Position numbers and translations under genes: made by a program
From: Sphaerisporangium rhizosphaerae
GTDB lineage: Bacteria; Actinomycetota; Actinomycetes; Streptosporangiales; Streptosporangiaceae
Length of the DNA stretch: 64,000 bases
Reading direction: 5' to 3'
Assembly (NCBI RefSeq): GCF_042665155.1
Contig: NZ_JBHTCG010000004.1
Coordinates: 375,382 to 439,381 of the forward strand
Notes under the pieces: model-generated
Database searches by the model: none
What the model was told of the DNA's origin: nothing
Seen by the model: only the letters and a program-made list of their open reading frames with translations
Shown: positions 42,615-51,285 of the stretch, in pieces
How positions within the stretch are numbered: the first letter of the stretch is position 1
How the letters are laid out: each line of letters opens with the position of its first letter

Positions 42615-42700
42615 CGTCCCGCCTCGGGGCGGTGGTCCGCGCGCGGGGGCCTCAGGTCAGGGTGGCGAACCATCGTCCTGCCTCGGTCCAGTGTTCGGCG
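42538..42700. repeat. Three imperfect ~60-bp tandem repeats at a gene junction
   Basis: Units starting at 42538, 42601 and 42660 each begin with GGGTGGCG, then a CAT/ATG block and TCGTCC-(C/T)-GCCTCGG. The third unit is the methyltransferase 3' end and the second contains the GT-C start and ribosome site. A further relative lies at 15961-15996 before the molybdoenzyme start. Confidence 0.75.
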
Positions 42701-43263
42701 GACGGGAAGCCGGAGCGCCGCGCGAGGGGGCCGATGTCGTCGGCGCACACCGTCGCCCAGGTGAACCAGTCGGCGACCCGTCCGCCGTGCCGCAGCCGCA
42801 CCCGGTCCACCGCGGTCGGCGTCCCCGGCGGCGCGAGTTCGGCGATGACCGCGCCGCCGGGACGCACCAGCTCGCGCAGCCGCAGCAGCAGCGCGCCGGG
42901 GTCGCCGCCGATGCCGATGTTGCCGTCGGCCAGCAGCGCCACCGCCCAGCGCCCGGTGCCGGGCAGCGGCTCGAAGACGTTCCTGCACAGGGCCGCCCCG
43001 CCGGCGCGCCGCGTGAGGGCGACCGCCAGCGGGGCGATGTCGATGCCGAGGACCGGGACGCCCCTGTGCGCGAGCGCCGTGGTCAGCCGGCCGGGCCCGG
43101 AACCGACGTCCAGCGTCGGGCCGTCGCACCGGTCCAACAGCCCCCGGTCGCCGTCGATCGGCCGCAGCCAGCGCCCGGCGGCCAGCGGCCGGACCTTGCC
43201 GTCGGAGTACTCGACGTCCACGTCCCCTCCCTGCAGCGCCTCCTCGTACAGGGCGCCGATCAC
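42652..43263 (-). CDS. Class I SAM-dependent methyltransferase
   Basis: A GTG at 43263 with GGGGAC upstream gives 203 residues; an ATG at 43395 would add 44 Pro/Arg-rich residues without a ribosome site. SAM-binding motif I is LDVGSGPGRLTTAL, and the acidic motif II is VLGIDIAPLAVALTRR, then FEPLPGTGRWAVALLADGNI. The substrate is unknown; the last residues (TEAGRWFATLT) recur in the leader of the molybdoenzyme gene. It shares the window's repeated promoter and is followed by the GT-C-like gene. Confidence 0.85.
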   Translation of the reverse strand: MIGALYEEALQGGDVDVEYSDGKVRPLAAGRWLRPIDGDRGLLDRCDGPTLDVGSGPGRLTTALAHRGVPVLGIDIAPLAVALTRRAGGAALCRNVFEPLPGTGRWAVALLADGNIGIGGDPGALLLRLRELVRPGGAVIAELAPPGTPTAVDRVRLRHGGRVADWFTWATVCADDIGPLARRSGFPSAEHWTEAGRWFATLT

Positions 43264-43629
43264 GCGGCGTCCCCGCGTCCGGCCGAACGCCCGCCGGACC
43301 CGGTGGCCGGCGGCACGGGAATACGGCGGCCCGCGAAAGAACGGTGGTCGGGGTGAAAGTGGCGGGCCGCGGGATTTCGGGGGGCCGGCTGGCATGCCAC
43401 AGGGGATTCCGGATGGCCGGCCGAGGGGTCGATCTCGATCACAGGGCGACGTTACAGCGGTGTTCGCCCGCCGATTCTTACGAATCCGTGACGTGACGTC
43501 CTGCTCGTGTTCGATAGCGGGTGACCTGCGATGACGCGGGAATACGTCAGGGCGGCGACTTTCACCCGGCCATCGCCGTCCACCGGTGCGGCCGGCGCGG
43601 ATAAACGCGGGACAATACCATCCGGCCCT
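43264..43629. other. Methyltransferase leader, shared promoter and cydB downstream region
   Basis: From right to left this 366-bp gap holds the end of the cyd operon, the shared promoter (43449-43493) and a leader of about 180 nt before the preferred methyltransferase start. The leader includes TGATCGA and GGCCGGCC blocks also found in the molybdoenzyme leader. No other gene is visible. Confidence 0.55.
43449..43493 (-). promoter_or_regulatory. Shared regulon promoter, copy 3 (methyltransferase/GT-C operon)
   Basis: On the minus strand: CGTCA (43493-43489), N6, CGTAA, GAATC (43477-43473), 18 nt, TAACGT (43454-43449). A second CGTCA abuts upstream at 43498-43494. Layout and spacing equal those of the copies at 12838-12882 and 16072-16116. 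Confidence 0.7.
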
Positions 43630-44667
43630 TCATTCATTACGCAGCGCCGAATCGCCCCGTTCGTGCGGCGGGCCGGTTCTGTCACGCTGGAAGGTCGCGT
43701 ACAACCACCACAGGGACGGCAGGAGCAGCACGGCGCCCACGGCGAGCGCGCCCAGGGTGGCGGCCAGGACGCTGCTGGTGGCCGCGGCGTCCTCCAGCGT
43801 GACGCCGGGCAGCAGGTCCGGGTACTGGCCCACGCCCCACCCCCACAGCAGTCCGGTCACCGCCAGCGCCGCGGTGAGGCGGACGGCCAGGTAGGCGCGG
43901 CGCCACAACAACGCCAGGGAGACCAGCCCGGCGGCGACCGACAGCGCCAGCAGCGGCAGGGCCCGGCCGCCGGTGAGCTCGGCGAACAGCCGCGGCGCGT
44001 CGGCGCGCAGCACGAGCAGACCGGCCGCCGACAGCAGCCCAACGACCGCGCCGCAGGCCAGGGCGCGCCGTCTGAACTCCTCGGCCAGGCCGTCCTCGCC
44101 GGCGCGCTGGGCGTCGCGGGTGAGGTAGACGGCGGCGAGGTAGGCGGCGGTGCCGACGGCCAGCGCGCCGGTGATCGCGGAGGTCGGGTTGAGCCAGCTC
44201 GACACGACGTTCCCCGCGGCGATGCCGGCGGGGACCCGGCCGGAGGCGATGGCGCCCGCCACCGTACCGAGGAAGAACGGGGTGGCGACCGAGGAGAAGG
44301 CGAACGCGGCGCCGAACAGGCGGCGCTGCCACAGCTCGGTGGAGACCTTGCGGAAGGCGAAGGCCGCGCCGCGCGCGATGATGCCCAGCGCCGCCAGGGT
44401 CAGCGGGATGTAGAGGGTGGAGGCGACGGCGGCGAACACCCCGGGGATGCCGGTCCACATCAGGACGATCACGAAGATCAGCCAGACGTGGTTGGCCTCC
44501 CAGACCGGGCCGATGGAGTGCTCGATCAGCTCGCGCCGGCGCCGCCCGGAGGCCGCGCCGCCGGACAGCAGGTCCCAGACGCCGCCGCCGAAGTCGGCGC
44601 CCGCGAACAGGACGTAGGCCGTCAGGCCCGCCCACATGACCCCGATCATGACCTCTGCCAGCGGCAT
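43630..44667 (-). CDS. cydB: Cytochrome bd ubiquinol/menaquinol oxidase subunit II
   Basis: The 345-residue protein has the CydB pattern: YVLFAGADFGGGVWDLLSGG near the N-terminus, IGPVWEANHVWLIFVIVLMW, and about nine hydrophobic segments. It is the second structural subunit of the high-affinity terminal oxidase, in the cytoplasmic membrane. It starts 3 bp after the cydA stop, forming an operon. No cydCD (haem/thiol ABC exporter) genes follow within the window, which differs from many actinobacterial cyd operons. Confidence 0.95.
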   Translation of the reverse strand: MPLAEVMIGVMWAGLTAYVLFAGADFGGGVWDLLSGGAASGRRRRELIEHSIGPVWEANHVWLIFVIVLMWTGIPGVFAAVASTLYIPLTLAALGIIARGAAFAFRKVSTELWQRRLFGAAFAFSSVATPFFLGTVAGAIASGRVPAGIAAGNVVSSWLNPTSAITGALAVGTAAYLAAVYLTRDAQRAGEDGLAEEFRRRALACGAVVGLLSAAGLLVLRADAPRLFAELTGGRALPLLALSVAAGLVSLALLWRRAYLAVRLTAALAVTGLLWGWGVGQYPDLLPGVTLEDAAATSSVLAATLGALAVGAVLLLPSLWWLYATFQRDRTGPPHERGDSALRNE

Positions 44668-44670
44668 CGG

Positions 44671-46047
44671 TCACACCACTCTCTGGTCTGTCTCGTCGTG
44701 GACGTCGGGCTCCTGGGGCGCGATGGGCACGGGCCGGTCCCGGGCGAGCAGGCGCAGTACGTACACGGTCGCGACGGTGAGCACGGCGTACACCAGGCTC
44801 ACCAGCACGAACCCCCACACCAGGCCGGGCGCGGGGTTGACCGCGTCGGCGGTGCGCATCACGCGGTAGACGATCCACGGCTGGCGGCCCACCTCGGTGA
44901 CGACCCAGCCGGCCTCCAGCGCCAGGACGGCGGCGACGCCCGAGACGGCGGCGGCGCGCGGGAACCACGGCGAGCGCGGCAGGTCGCGCCGCCGTATCCA
45001 GGCCAGCGCGAGCCACGCCGACAACGCGAGGAGGGCGAAGCCCAGCCCGACCATGAGCTGGAAGGCCAGGTGCACCACGTTGACCGGGGGCCAGTCGGCG
45101 ACCGGCACCCGGTCCAGGCCCATGATCTCCGCGTCGGGGTCGAAGTGGGCGAGCAGCGACAGCCCGTCGGGGATCTCCAGGGCGTACCGCATCCGGTCGT
45201 CGACGGCGATGCCGCCCACGTGCAGCGGGACTCCGCGCTGGGTGTGGAACACCCCTTCCATGGCCGCGAGCTTGACCGGCTGGTTGGAGGCGACGAAGTG
45301 GGCCGCCCAGTCGCCGACGACGATCTGCGCCGGGGTGACCAGGGCCGCGGCCGTCAGCGGCAGCAGCAGGCCGGCGCGGTGGTACCGGTCGCGGCGCCCG
45401 CGCAGCATGGCGACGGCGTACACGCTCGCGATGCCGAACCCGGTGACCATGAACGCGGCCAGGATCATGTGCACGGTCTGCGGCGGGGTCGCCGGGTTGA
45501 ACATGGCCGCCCACGGATCCACCGCGACCACGCGGCCGCCGGCCAGGCGGAAACCGGTCGGCTGCTGCATCCAGGCGTTGGCCGTGACGACGAAGAAGGC
45601 GCTGGCCACCCCGGCGACCACGATGGGAACGCCCGACAGCATGTGCGCGACCGGCGTCAACCGGTCCCACGCGTACAGGTAGACGCCCAGGAAGATGGCC
45701 TCGATGAAGAAGGCGATGCCCTCCAGGGAGAACGGCAGGCCGATGACCTGGCCGTAGGCGCCCATGAGCCGGGGCCACAGCAGCCCCATCTCGAAGGACA
45801 GGATCTTCCCCGACACCGCGCCGACGGCGAACAGCACGCCCATGGCCCTGGCCCAGCGGCGGGCCAGCAGCCGGTAGTGCGGGTCGCCGCGGCGGTGCCC
45901 CCGCCATTCGGCGATCAGCGTGATGGCCGGCATGCCCACGCCCAGGCACGCCAGCACGATGTGCCAGCCCAACGAGAGCGCCATCTGCATGCGGGCGGCG
46001 CCCAGGCCGGCGTCGGCGGAGTCCGCCATCACCTGCACGATCATCAT
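44671..46047 (-). CDS. cydA: Cytochrome bd oxidase subunit I
   Basis: The 458-residue protein carries the haem and quinol-site motifs: His in GWHIVLACLGVGM, GKILSFEMGLLWPRLMG, SLEGIAFFIEAIFLG with the proton-path Glu residues, and GWVVTEVGRQPW. The Q-loop after HFVASNQPVKLAAMEG is short, as in CIO-like or actinobacterial enzymes. It reduces oxygen to water at low oxygen or under stress. ATG 46047 and 46044 are both possible; GGGGAG spacing favours the second. cydB follows directly. Confidence 0.95.
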   Translation of the reverse strand: MMIVQVMADSADAGLGAARMQMALSLGWHIVLACLGVGMPAITLIAEWRGHRRGDPHYRLLARRWARAMGVLFAVGAVSGKILSFEMGLLWPRLMGAYGQVIGLPFSLEGIAFFIEAIFLGVYLYAWDRLTPVAHMLSGVPIVVAGVASAFFVVTANAWMQQPTGFRLAGGRVVAVDPWAAMFNPATPPQTVHMILAAFMVTGFGIASVYAVAMLRGRRDRYHRAGLLLPLTAAALVTPAQIVVGDWAAHFVASNQPVKLAAMEGVFHTQRGVPLHVGGIAVDDRMRYALEIPDGLSLLAHFDPDAEIMGLDRVPVADWPPVNVVHLAFQLMVGLGFALLALSAWLALAWIRRRDLPRSPWFPRAAAVSGVAAVLALEAGWVVTEVGRQPWIVYRVMRTADAVNPAPGLVWGFVLVSLVYAVLTVATVYVLRLLARDRPVPIAPQEPDVHDETDQRVV

Positions 46048-46169
46048 GACTCCCCGGCGCCGTGTCGGTCCACCTCGGCGGGGGACGCGCGCGGCGTCCC
46101 CCGCCTCCGCCCCTGAAGTCCTCCCCCGAGGGGGTCATCCGCGCGCGAAGCCCCCGTCCCGGGGGTGTC

Positions 46170-47342
46170 TCACCAGGGTTGGAGGACGACTTTGTTGCAC
46201 TCGTTCTCCTTGTGCTTGAACATCTCGTACGCGTGCGGCGCGTCCTCCAGCCGCACGCGGTGGCTGATCACGAAGGCGGGGTCGATGTCCCCGGCGCGGA
46301 TCCGCTCCAGCAACGGCTTGAGGTAGCGCTGGACATGGCACTGGCCGGTCCGCATGGTCAGCGACCGGTTCATGAACGACCCCACCGGGAACTTGTCGAC
46401 GAAGCCGCCGTAGACGCCGATGACCGAGACGATCCCGCCGTTGCGGCAGGCCATGATGGCCTCGCGCAGGACGTAGGGCCGGTCGGTCTCCATCCGCGTC
46501 GCCTGCTTGGCCCGGTCGTAGGCGTGCATGGCGGGGACGGGGTAGTGCGCCTCCATGCCGACCGCGTCGATGCAGGCGTCGGGGCCCCGGCCGGCGGTCA
46601 TGTCGCGCAGCGCGTCCAGGACGTCGGTCTCCTCGTAGTTGAGGGTGTCGGCGCCCGTGCGTGCGGCGATCTCCAGCCGGTACGGGAAACGGTCGATGAC
46701 CACGACGCGTTCGGCGCCCAGCAGGAAGGCGCTCACGGCGGCGAACTGGCCCACCGGGCCCGCGCCCCAGATGGCGATGACGTCACCGGGTTTGATGTCG
46801 CACATCTCGGCGCCCATCCAGCCGGTCGGCAGGATGTCGGACAGGAACAGCACCTTCTCGTCCGGCAGGCCGTTCTCGATCTTGATCGGCCCGACGTCGG
46901 CGAACGGCACGCGCGCGTACTGCGCCTGGCCGCCCGGGTAGCCGCCGAGCATGTGGGAGTAGCCGAAGATGCCGGCCGGCGCGTGTCCCATGAGCTTCTC
47001 GGCCAGCCCCGCGTTCGGGTTGGAGTTCTCGCACACCGAGTACATGCCGCTCTGGCAGGACAGGCAGCCGCCGCACGCGATCGGGAACGGGACGACCACT
47101 CGGTCCCCGACGCGCAGGTTCGACACCCCCGGGCCGACCTCGACCACCTCGCCCATGAACTCGTGGCCGAGGACGTCGCCCTTCTTCATCGTGGGGATGT
47201 AGCCGTCGTACAGGTGCAGGTCGGAGCCGCAGATGGCGGTGGAGGTGACGCGGACGACGGCGTCGCGCGCGTTGAGGATCCTCGGCTCCGGGACCTCCTG
47301 GACCTCGACCTTGTCGCGCCCCATCCAGCAGATGGCTTTCAT
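46170..47342 (-). CDS. Zinc alcohol dehydrogenase, formaldehyde-dehydrogenase-like
   Basis: A 390-residue MDR enzyme: GHEFMGEVVEVGPGV (catalytic zinc region), CGGCLSCQSGMYSVCENSNP with the four structural zinc Cys, and a coenzyme domain GAGPVGQFAAVSAFLLGAER. It matches glutathione-independent formaldehyde/alcohol dehydrogenases common beside stress genes. NAD is the likely cofactor. It begins 10 bp after the SRPBCC stop (which lies upstream on the same strand), so they are co-transcribed. The exact aldehyde is unknown. Confidence 0.92.
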   Translation of the reverse strand: MKAICWMGRDKVEVQEVPEPRILNARDAVVRVTSTAICGSDLHLYDGYIPTMKKGDVLGHEFMGEVVEVGPGVSNLRVGDRVVVPFPIACGGCLSCQSGMYSVCENSNPNAGLAEKLMGHAPAGIFGYSHMLGGYPGGQAQYARVPFADVGPIKIENGLPDEKVLFLSDILPTGWMGAEMCDIKPGDVIAIWGAGPVGQFAAVSAFLLGAERVVVIDRFPYRLEIAARTGADTLNYEETDVLDALRDMTAGRGPDACIDAVGMEAHYPVPAMHAYDRAKQATRMETDRPYVLREAIMACRNGGIVSVIGVYGGFVDKFPVGSFMNRSLTMRTGQCHVQRYLKPLLERIRAGDIDPAFVISHRVRLEDAPHAYEMFKHKENECNKVVLQPW

Positions 47343-47352
47343 GGGGTCCTCC

Positions 47353-48273
47353 TCATCTCATCGGCTGGGCCACGTGCTGGAACAGCTGCCGGATGGCCCG
47401 GGTGCCCTCGGGGCTGCCCTCCGAGCGGGTCACCTCGCCGGTCTCCATCACCTGCTTGAAGCGCCGCAGGTCGTCACGCACCTGCTGGTCGGGGTGCTCG
47501 CCGAGCAGCCGGGCGAAGGCCAGGCCGAGCCTGCCGACCGGCGCGTCGTAGTCGATCCGCACGCGCACCTCGGTGCCGCGCCCGCCGGGAGCGTCCATGA
47601 AGCGCACCGACCCGCGGTTGCGCACGGTGGCGCCCTCCAGCGACCGCCAGGCGATCAGTTCGTCCTCGCGGTCCTGGACGATCTCGGCCTCCCACTCGAC
47701 GGGCTTCCTGGCCGGCCCTCTGGCCCGCCACCGGGAGTGCCCGCCCGGGCCGGTCTCCACCGAGTCCAGGTGGATCATGAACCGGGGCAGGTTCTCGAAG
47801 TCGCGCCAGAACCGGTAGACCTCCTGGCGGGGCCGGTTGACGGTGATGGAGGCGCGCAGGCCGGTGGTGGGCGCGACCGGCGTGATGGTCCCGCCCTTCT
47901 CGACCCGCATCGCGGCGTACAGGTCGGCGGCCGTCATGCCGGCCACCGCCGTCGAGACGGCCATGACGCGGCGGCGTCTGGCGCCCGCGCGGCGAGCCAG
48001 GGCGCGGCCGAGCAGCGCCAGGTCCATGGCGTCGCCCGCGACCCGGGTCCACACCATCGACGCCGGCCTGCGGCTGCCGAGCAGGGCGGCCGCGTGGAGC
48101 AGTTCCCGCATGCCGACCAGGCGCACCGTGGCCCGGGACACGGCCGAGTCCTCGAAGCCGCCGAGCCGGCCGAGGACACGGGGTGCGGCGAGCTGCGCGG
48201 CGCCCAGTCCCAGGCTGGCCCACCCGAGCGCCGCGGCCAGACGGCGGGCCTTGTGATTACTCGCTCCGCTCAT
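47353..48273 (-). CDS. SRPBCC-family (cyclase/dehydrase-like) protein with N-terminal hydrophobic region
   Basis: The 306-residue protein has about 130 N-terminal residues of hydrophobic, Ala-rich helices (ALGWASLGLGAAQLAAPRVL and a second VMAVSTAVAGMTAADLYAAM), then a SRPBCC/START-like domain (ASITVNRPRQEVYRFWRDFE, FMIHLDSVETGPGGHSRWRA, GRGTEVRVRIDYDAPVGRLG). Such proteins bind hydrophobic ligands. It lies first in the unit with the dehydrogenase, possibly delivering or protecting a lipid or aldehyde substrate. The 294 bp upstream to 48567 show no gene. Confidence 0.85.
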   Translation of the reverse strand: MSGASNHKARRLAAALGWASLGLGAAQLAAPRVLGRLGGFEDSAVSRATVRLVGMRELLHAAALLGSRRPASMVWTRVAGDAMDLALLGRALARRAGARRRRVMAVSTAVAGMTAADLYAAMRVEKGGTITPVAPTTGLRASITVNRPRQEVYRFWRDFENLPRFMIHLDSVETGPGGHSRWRARGPARKPVEWEAEIVQDREDELIAWRSLEGATVRNRGSVRFMDAPGGRGTEVRVRIDYDAPVGRLGLAFARLLGEHPDQQVRDDLRRFKQVMETGEVTRSEGSPEGTRAIRQLFQHVAQPMR

Positions 48274-48567
48274 GTGAACCTCACATGGCTGGGTATGTGG
48301 CGATCCGGCGCACCGGCGGCCCCTCGCGACGGGCGCGTCCGGCGCGCCGCCCGGTCCGGCCGACGGCGGACCTCTCGTTTACCAGTGAGCCGTACCCCTT
48401 CGACGTGGGACGACACAGATCGGCCCATTCCCGCGCCGGAACCAGACCGTATCGAGGGAACGCGGTGACGCGTGCACCGGTTTGAGCGGCTCCACACGGG
48501 GGTACCCCGGCCGTCCGCATCGCGCGTGCCGCGACACCACTCGGCCGGAGCCGGGGCCGGGTTCGGG

Positions 48568-49251
48568 TCAGGCGGGCGTGCCTGGGCCGGCCGGATCGGC
48601 GGCGACGGAAGAGTCCTCGTCGATGGCGGAGGGGTCTTCTTCGGTGACTGCGGGGGCCTCGCCGGCGGTGGTGGAGAGGTCCTCATCGGCCGTGGAGAGG
48701 TCCTCGGCGGTGGTGAAGGGGTCCTCGGCGGGGAACAGGATGGGGCTGAGCAGATAGCGGGTCCGGCCGGGGGCGGGCGGGTTGGCCAGGCGGGGGGCGA
48801 TCGCCGCGCGCATCTGGGCGATCATCTCCAGCAGTTCCTCGCGGCTGAGCCAGACCGCGTGCTGCCGGTAGCCGACCAGGTCCGCGACCGGGTCGGCGCC
48901 GTCGCGGCCGAGATAGGAGCCGAACTCGGCGAGCAGGGCGGCCATGGCCACGGCGAACCCGCGGCGATGGTCGTCGGCCGACAGCGACCGCATCGCCTCG
49001 GCGTCGATCACGGCCCTGTCCTGGCGGAGCCGGTACCGGCGCTCGACCGCGCCGCGCACCCGTCGCTCGCCGGCCACCTCCAGGACCCCGCCGGCCGCGA
49101 GCAGGTCGACGTGCCGGTAGACGGTCGCCTTGGAGACGTCGGGGATGCGCGCGCTGAGCTCGGAGGTGGCGAGTTCGCGCCCGCCGCGCATCGCGTGCAC
49201 GATGCGCAGCCGCACGGGGTGGGCCAGGAGCTCCAGAGGGTCCATCGCCAT
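48568..49251 (-). CDS. Winged-helix (ArsR-like) transcriptional regulator with acidic repetitive tail
   Basis: The 227-residue protein begins with an ArsR-like winged helix (LELLAHPVRLRIVHAMRGGR, ATSELSARIPDVSKATVYRH), followed by an effector-type helical part (FAVAMAALLAEFGSYLGRDG). Residues about 170-227 form an unusual acidic repetitive tail (AEDPFTTAEDLSTADEDLST, then more EDPS/DEDSS units). It is divergent from a hydrolase gene with 40 bp between starts, so it probably regulates it. Confidence 0.85.
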   Translation of the reverse strand: MAMDPLELLAHPVRLRIVHAMRGGRELATSELSARIPDVSKATVYRHVDLLAAGGVLEVAGERRVRGAVERRYRLRQDRAVIDAEAMRSLSADDHRRGFAVAMAALLAEFGSYLGRDGADPVADLVGYRQHAVWLSREELLEMIAQMRAAIAPRLANPPAPGRTRYLLSPILFPAEDPFTTAEDLSTADEDLSTTAGEAPAVTEEDPSAIDEDSSVAADPAGPGTPA

Positions 49252-49291
49252 ACGATCTCACATCTGCTACCGTTCGCAAAAATGAGAAAGG

Positions 49292-50644
49292 ATGGCGTCT
49301 GGGATGGGGAACGACACCGACCCTGCGGCGATCGCCGTCACCGTCGTCGAGATGGCCCGCGACGGACGGTTCACCGAGATCGAGGCGCTGTTCGCGCCAC
49401 GGTTGCGCGCGGTCGTCTCCGCCAGGACACTGCGGACGGCCTGGGCCGCCGAGATCGCCTCCATCGGCCCGGTCTCCGCCATAGGAACCCCGGCGACCGA
49501 GCCGATGCCCGATGGCGCGGACCGAGCCGGACGGGCGGGGCTGACGCGGGTGAGTGTGCCGGTGAGCGGGCGGGATGGCGGGCTCACCGTGGTGATGTCG
49601 GTGGACGGGGCCGGCGCGCTGAACGGCCTGCGACTGGCCCCGGCGGCCACGACGTCCTGGGCGCCGCCGCCCTACGCCGCGCGCGGAAGGTTCGGCGAGC
49701 ATGACGTCACGCTCGGCACCGGTCCGCTCGCCGTGCCCGGCACCCTCACCATGCCGCGCGGACGGGGCCCGCACCCCGGCGTCGTGCTGCTGAGCGGCGG
49801 CGGTCCGTTCGACCGCGACGCGACGAGCGGGCCGAACAAGCCGCTGAAGGACCTCGCGTGGGGCCTGGCCTGCCGGGGGGTCGCGGTGCTGCGGTTCGAC
49901 AAGGTGACCTGCGTCCACGGCGCGCGGGTGAGCGACGCGGACGGCTTCACGATGACCGAGGAGTACGTGCCGCACGCGGTCGCCGCCGTCCGCCTGTTGC
50001 GGAGCAGGCCCTCCGTGGACGCCGCGCGGGTCTTCGTGGCCGGCCACAGCATGGGAGGCAAGGTCGCGCCACGGGTCGCGGCGGCCGAGCCGTCCGTCGC
50101 CGGGCTGGTGATCATGGCGGGTGACGCCGAGCCGATGCACCGTTCCGCCGTGCGTGTCGCCCGCCACCTCGCCTCGCCGGCCATCGGCGCGATGACGGAG
50201 CCGGACGTCGAGGCGATCGCCCGGCAGGCCGCCTTGGTGGAGGACCCTGGCCTGTCGCCCTCGACGCCGGCCGCGCTGCTGCCGCTCGGCCTGCCGGCGT
50301 CGTACTGGCTGGACCTGTGCGCCTACGACCCGGTGGCCGCCGCGGCGGCGCTGGAGGTGCCCATGCTGATCCTCCAGGGTGGGCGCGACTACCAGGTGAC
50401 GGTCGAGGACGACCTCGCGCGGTGGAAGGCGGGCCTCGCGCGGCGCGCGGACGTCGAGTTCCGCCTCTACGCGGCCGACGACCACCTGTTCTTTCCCGGG
50501 ACGGGCCCCTCGACGCCGGCGGGATACCAGAGGGCGCAGCACGTCGACCCCGCGGTGGTGGCCGACATCGCCGCGTGGCTGCACCCAGCTCCCGGCAGGT
50601 TCAGCCGGTTCGCCAGGTTCACCCGGTTCGCCCGCCGCGGCTGA
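49292..50644 (+). CDS. Alpha/beta hydrolase with DUF3887-like N-terminal domain
   Basis: The 450-residue protein has an N-terminal DUF3887-like segment (ARDGRFTEIEALFAPRLRAV) and an alpha/beta hydrolase domain with GHSMGG (nucleophile Ser near residue 255), a late Asp in QGGRDYQV and His in AADDHLF. No signal peptide is seen. These DLH/BAAT-like proteins are esterases or peptidases of unclear substrate. The C-terminus has short RFARF repeats. It is divergent from the winged-helix regulator, whose operator may lie in the 40-bp gap. Confidence 0.85.
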   Translation: MASGMGNDTDPAAIAVTVVEMARDGRFTEIEALFAPRLRAVVSARTLRTAWAAEIASIGPVSAIGTPATEPMPDGADRAGRAGLTRVSVPVSGRDGGLTVVMSVDGAGALNGLRLAPAATTSWAPPPYAARGRFGEHDVTLGTGPLAVPGTLTMPRGRGPHPGVVLLSGGGPFDRDATSGPNKPLKDLAWGLACRGVAVLRFDKVTCVHGARVSDADGFTMTEEYVPHAVAAVRLLRSRPSVDAARVFVAGHSMGGKVAPRVAAAEPSVAGLVIMAGDAEPMHRSAVRVARHLASPAIGAMTEPDVEAIARQAALVEDPGLSPSTPAALLPLGLPASYWLDLCAYDPVAAAAALEVPMLILQGGRDYQVTVEDDLARWKAGLARRADVEFRLYAADDHLFFPGTGPSTPAGYQRAQHVDPAVVADIAAWLHPAPGRFSRFARFTRFARRG

Positions 50645-50691
50645 AGGCCGGCCGGGGAGTGAGACCCCGGCCTCGTCCGGGCCGGGAAGGG

Positions 50692-51285
50692 TTACCAGCG
50701 GCCGGTCTTGAGGAGCTGGCCACGGACGGCGCCGTCGGCGAACTGCTTGGTGTGCATATTGGCGTACCAGTTCCCCGGGTTCCTCTTGATCCCCGCCAGC
50801 ACACTCAGGTCCTTCACCCGCACCGAACCGAACGCGGAATTACCGCGGATCGTGCCATCGTGCAGCAGATCGATCACCACCGGACCATTGACACCGGCCT
50901 TACCCCGGTGAATGTGGAACGCCGTCGGCCTGCCCGTCCGCTTCCACTGCACCAAGTAGAACATCCGGTTCCCCTGAATCCGGAACTTCGCCACCGCGAC
51001 ACCATCCCGATCGTTCACCTTCTTACCCGGCTCCCGCACCTCATTACGGCCCAGCAACACCGCACCGAAGTAGTAGCTCCTCGGCTTCACCGTCACATGC
51101 CCGGCAGCCGAAACCGCGGACGCGGAGGCCGCGCTCACCTTGGCGGGCGAGGAGGCGGTGGCCGCCCCGGCCGGCACCGCGACCGCGCCGAGGGCCAGCG
51201 CCGAGATCGCCGCCCCCGCCGCCATCCGGCCGGCCACACGCTGCCAGGTCTTCCGCTCGCGGCCGGTGCGCTCGATGTTCGTCAT
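50692..51285 (-). CDS. Secreted CHRD-domain protein
   Basis: The 197-residue protein has a signal peptide (RMAAGAAISALALGAVAVPA) and a CHRD domain: GAVLLGRNEVREPGKKVNDR, AFHIHRGKAGVNGPVVIDLL and NMHTKQFADGAVRGQLL. In chordin and bacterial homologues this domain is a beta-rich extracellular module; His pairs suggest metal binding. GGAAG precedes ATG 51285. The gene is convergent with the hydrolase and faces away from a 512-bp gap with tandem repeats. Confidence 0.85.
   Translation of the reverse strand: MTNIERTGRERKTWQRVAGRMAAGAAISALALGAVAVPAGAATASSPAKVSAASASAVSAAGHVTVKPRSYYFGAVLLGRNEVREPGKKVNDRDGVAVAKFRIQGNRMFYLVQWKRTGRPTAFHIHRGKAGVNGPVVIDLLHDGTIRGNSAFGSVRVKDLSVLAGIKRNPGNWYANMHTKQFADGAVRGQLLKTGRW

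Noticed and set aside
43531..46116. Long plus-strand open frame opposite cydAB
   Set aside because: Antisense to cydA and cydB, with Gln/His/Arg-rich low-complexity translation and no family match.
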